Source of the DNA: a virus
Virus record (IMG/VR): IMGVR_UViG_3300035130_000194
Span: 1-20,243 of that record
Strand: one strand, 5' to 3'
DNA length: 20,243 bases
The notes beneath the pieces are model-generated. The model searched no databases and was not told the origin of the DNA. It saw only the letters and a list, made by a program, of their open reading frames with translations. A program made the translations under genes and the position numbers. Positions 20,139 through 20,243 of this stretch are shown one piece after another (the stretch's first letter is position 1; every line of letters begins with the position of its first letter).

Positions 20139-20166
20139 TTAATATTCCTAACTGTTTTATTGTCAA
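20139..20166 (-). promoter_or_regulatory. Candidate upstream promoter with consensus -35
   Basis: TTGACA (20166-20161) is a perfect -35, followed by a 16-base spacer and TATTAA (20144-20139), matching four of six -10 positions. It would give a 5' region of about 230 bases before the small terminase, containing the operator-like promoter downstream. Confidence 0.5.
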
Positions 20167-20204
20167 CACTTTATGAGCGGCCCAAGTCACCCCCTGTCGC
20201 ATGT

Positions 20205-20224
20205 CCCCACCCCCCCTAAAACCC
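20205..20224 (-). other. G-quadruplex-forming motif at the right edge
   Basis: The minus strand reads GGG-TTTTA-GGG-G-GGG-T-GGGG (20224-20205), which fits the four-run G3 pattern with short loops. A further GGGGG run follows 10 bases later (20194-20190). It lies upstream of the TTGACA promoter. Any function is speculative. Confidence 0.5.
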
Positions 20225-20243
20225 GTGAAAAAAAACAAAAGAT

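Larger units (their letters stand above)
19903..20243. other. Gene-free leader before the small terminase
   Basis: No credible gene lies in these 341 bases. They hold the two candidate promoters listed separately, a stem CGTCTC-TTC-GGGGCG (minus strand, near 20000, with G-U pairs) and a G-rich stretch at the right edge. AT-rich runs and T-tracts dominate the middle. A plus-strand open frame (20004-20219) has no ribosome-binding site and runs across both regulatory stretches, so it is not called. Confidence 0.7.

Noticed and set aside
20004-20219. Plus-strand 71-residue ORF at the right edge
   Set aside because: No ribosome-binding site, overlaps promoter elements and ends in Pro codons from C-runs.

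Overview
The window is the late structural and packaging region of a tailed double-stranded DNA phage or prophage with HK97-type head genes and a long non-contractile or otherwise tape-measure-dependent tail (siphovirus-like). Every supported gene lies on the minus strand, so the biological order runs from position 20243 down to 1. The host is not identifiable with certainty. The intergenic gaps carry low-complexity tandem words (CACAGAGNN, AGCGTNN, a 19-bp palindromic unit, TTTACGATT plus AT-rich runs) of a kind I associate with large genomes of uncultured bacteria such as Planctomycetota. That host suggestion is a weak inference.

Layout from right to left. (1) 19903-20243: gene-free leader with two candidate promoters, one overlapping a 6-4-6 inverted repeat. 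(2) 19378-19902: P27-type small terminase. (3) 15275-19343: a cassette of about 4 kb, much of it AT-rich, between the small and large terminase genes. It holds a YopX-like protein, a ParB-like protein, an ABC ATPase fused to a GNAT acetyltransferase, an unknown 105-residue protein preceded by a promoter and leader-terminator, a 46-residue Cys-rich peptide, a clamp-loader-like AAA ATPase and an ASCH-domain protein. (4) 10411-15060: large terminase, a 46-residue TTG-start membrane peptide, portal, and a prohead protease carrying two Cys clusters. (5) 8309-10370: a promoter, a structured RNA leader ending in an intrinsic terminator, the major capsid protein and a small probable virion protein. 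(6) 6274-8214: a methyltransferase-glycosyltransferase fusion and a small charged protein. (7) 3955-6274: head-tail connector, head closure, HK97 gp10-like tail completion, DUF3168-like tail terminator, and tail tube protein with a Ser/Pro repeat tail. (8) 1-3825: tail assembly chaperone with a -1 frameshift extension, a small membrane protein, the tape measure protein, and the start of a further tail protein that leaves the window.

The genes form one assembly line. The terminases package DNA through the portal into a capsid shell matured by the protease. Connector and closure proteins seal the head, and the tail is built around the tape measure with help from the frameshifted chaperone. The ParB/ABC-GNAT/AAA/ASCH cassette and the methyltransferase-glycosyltransferase fusion do not belong to this core pathway and are the most promising places for new biology, together with two similarly built leader RNAs: promoter, about 100 nt of inverted repeats, intrinsic terminator, and a ribosome-binding site close behind.
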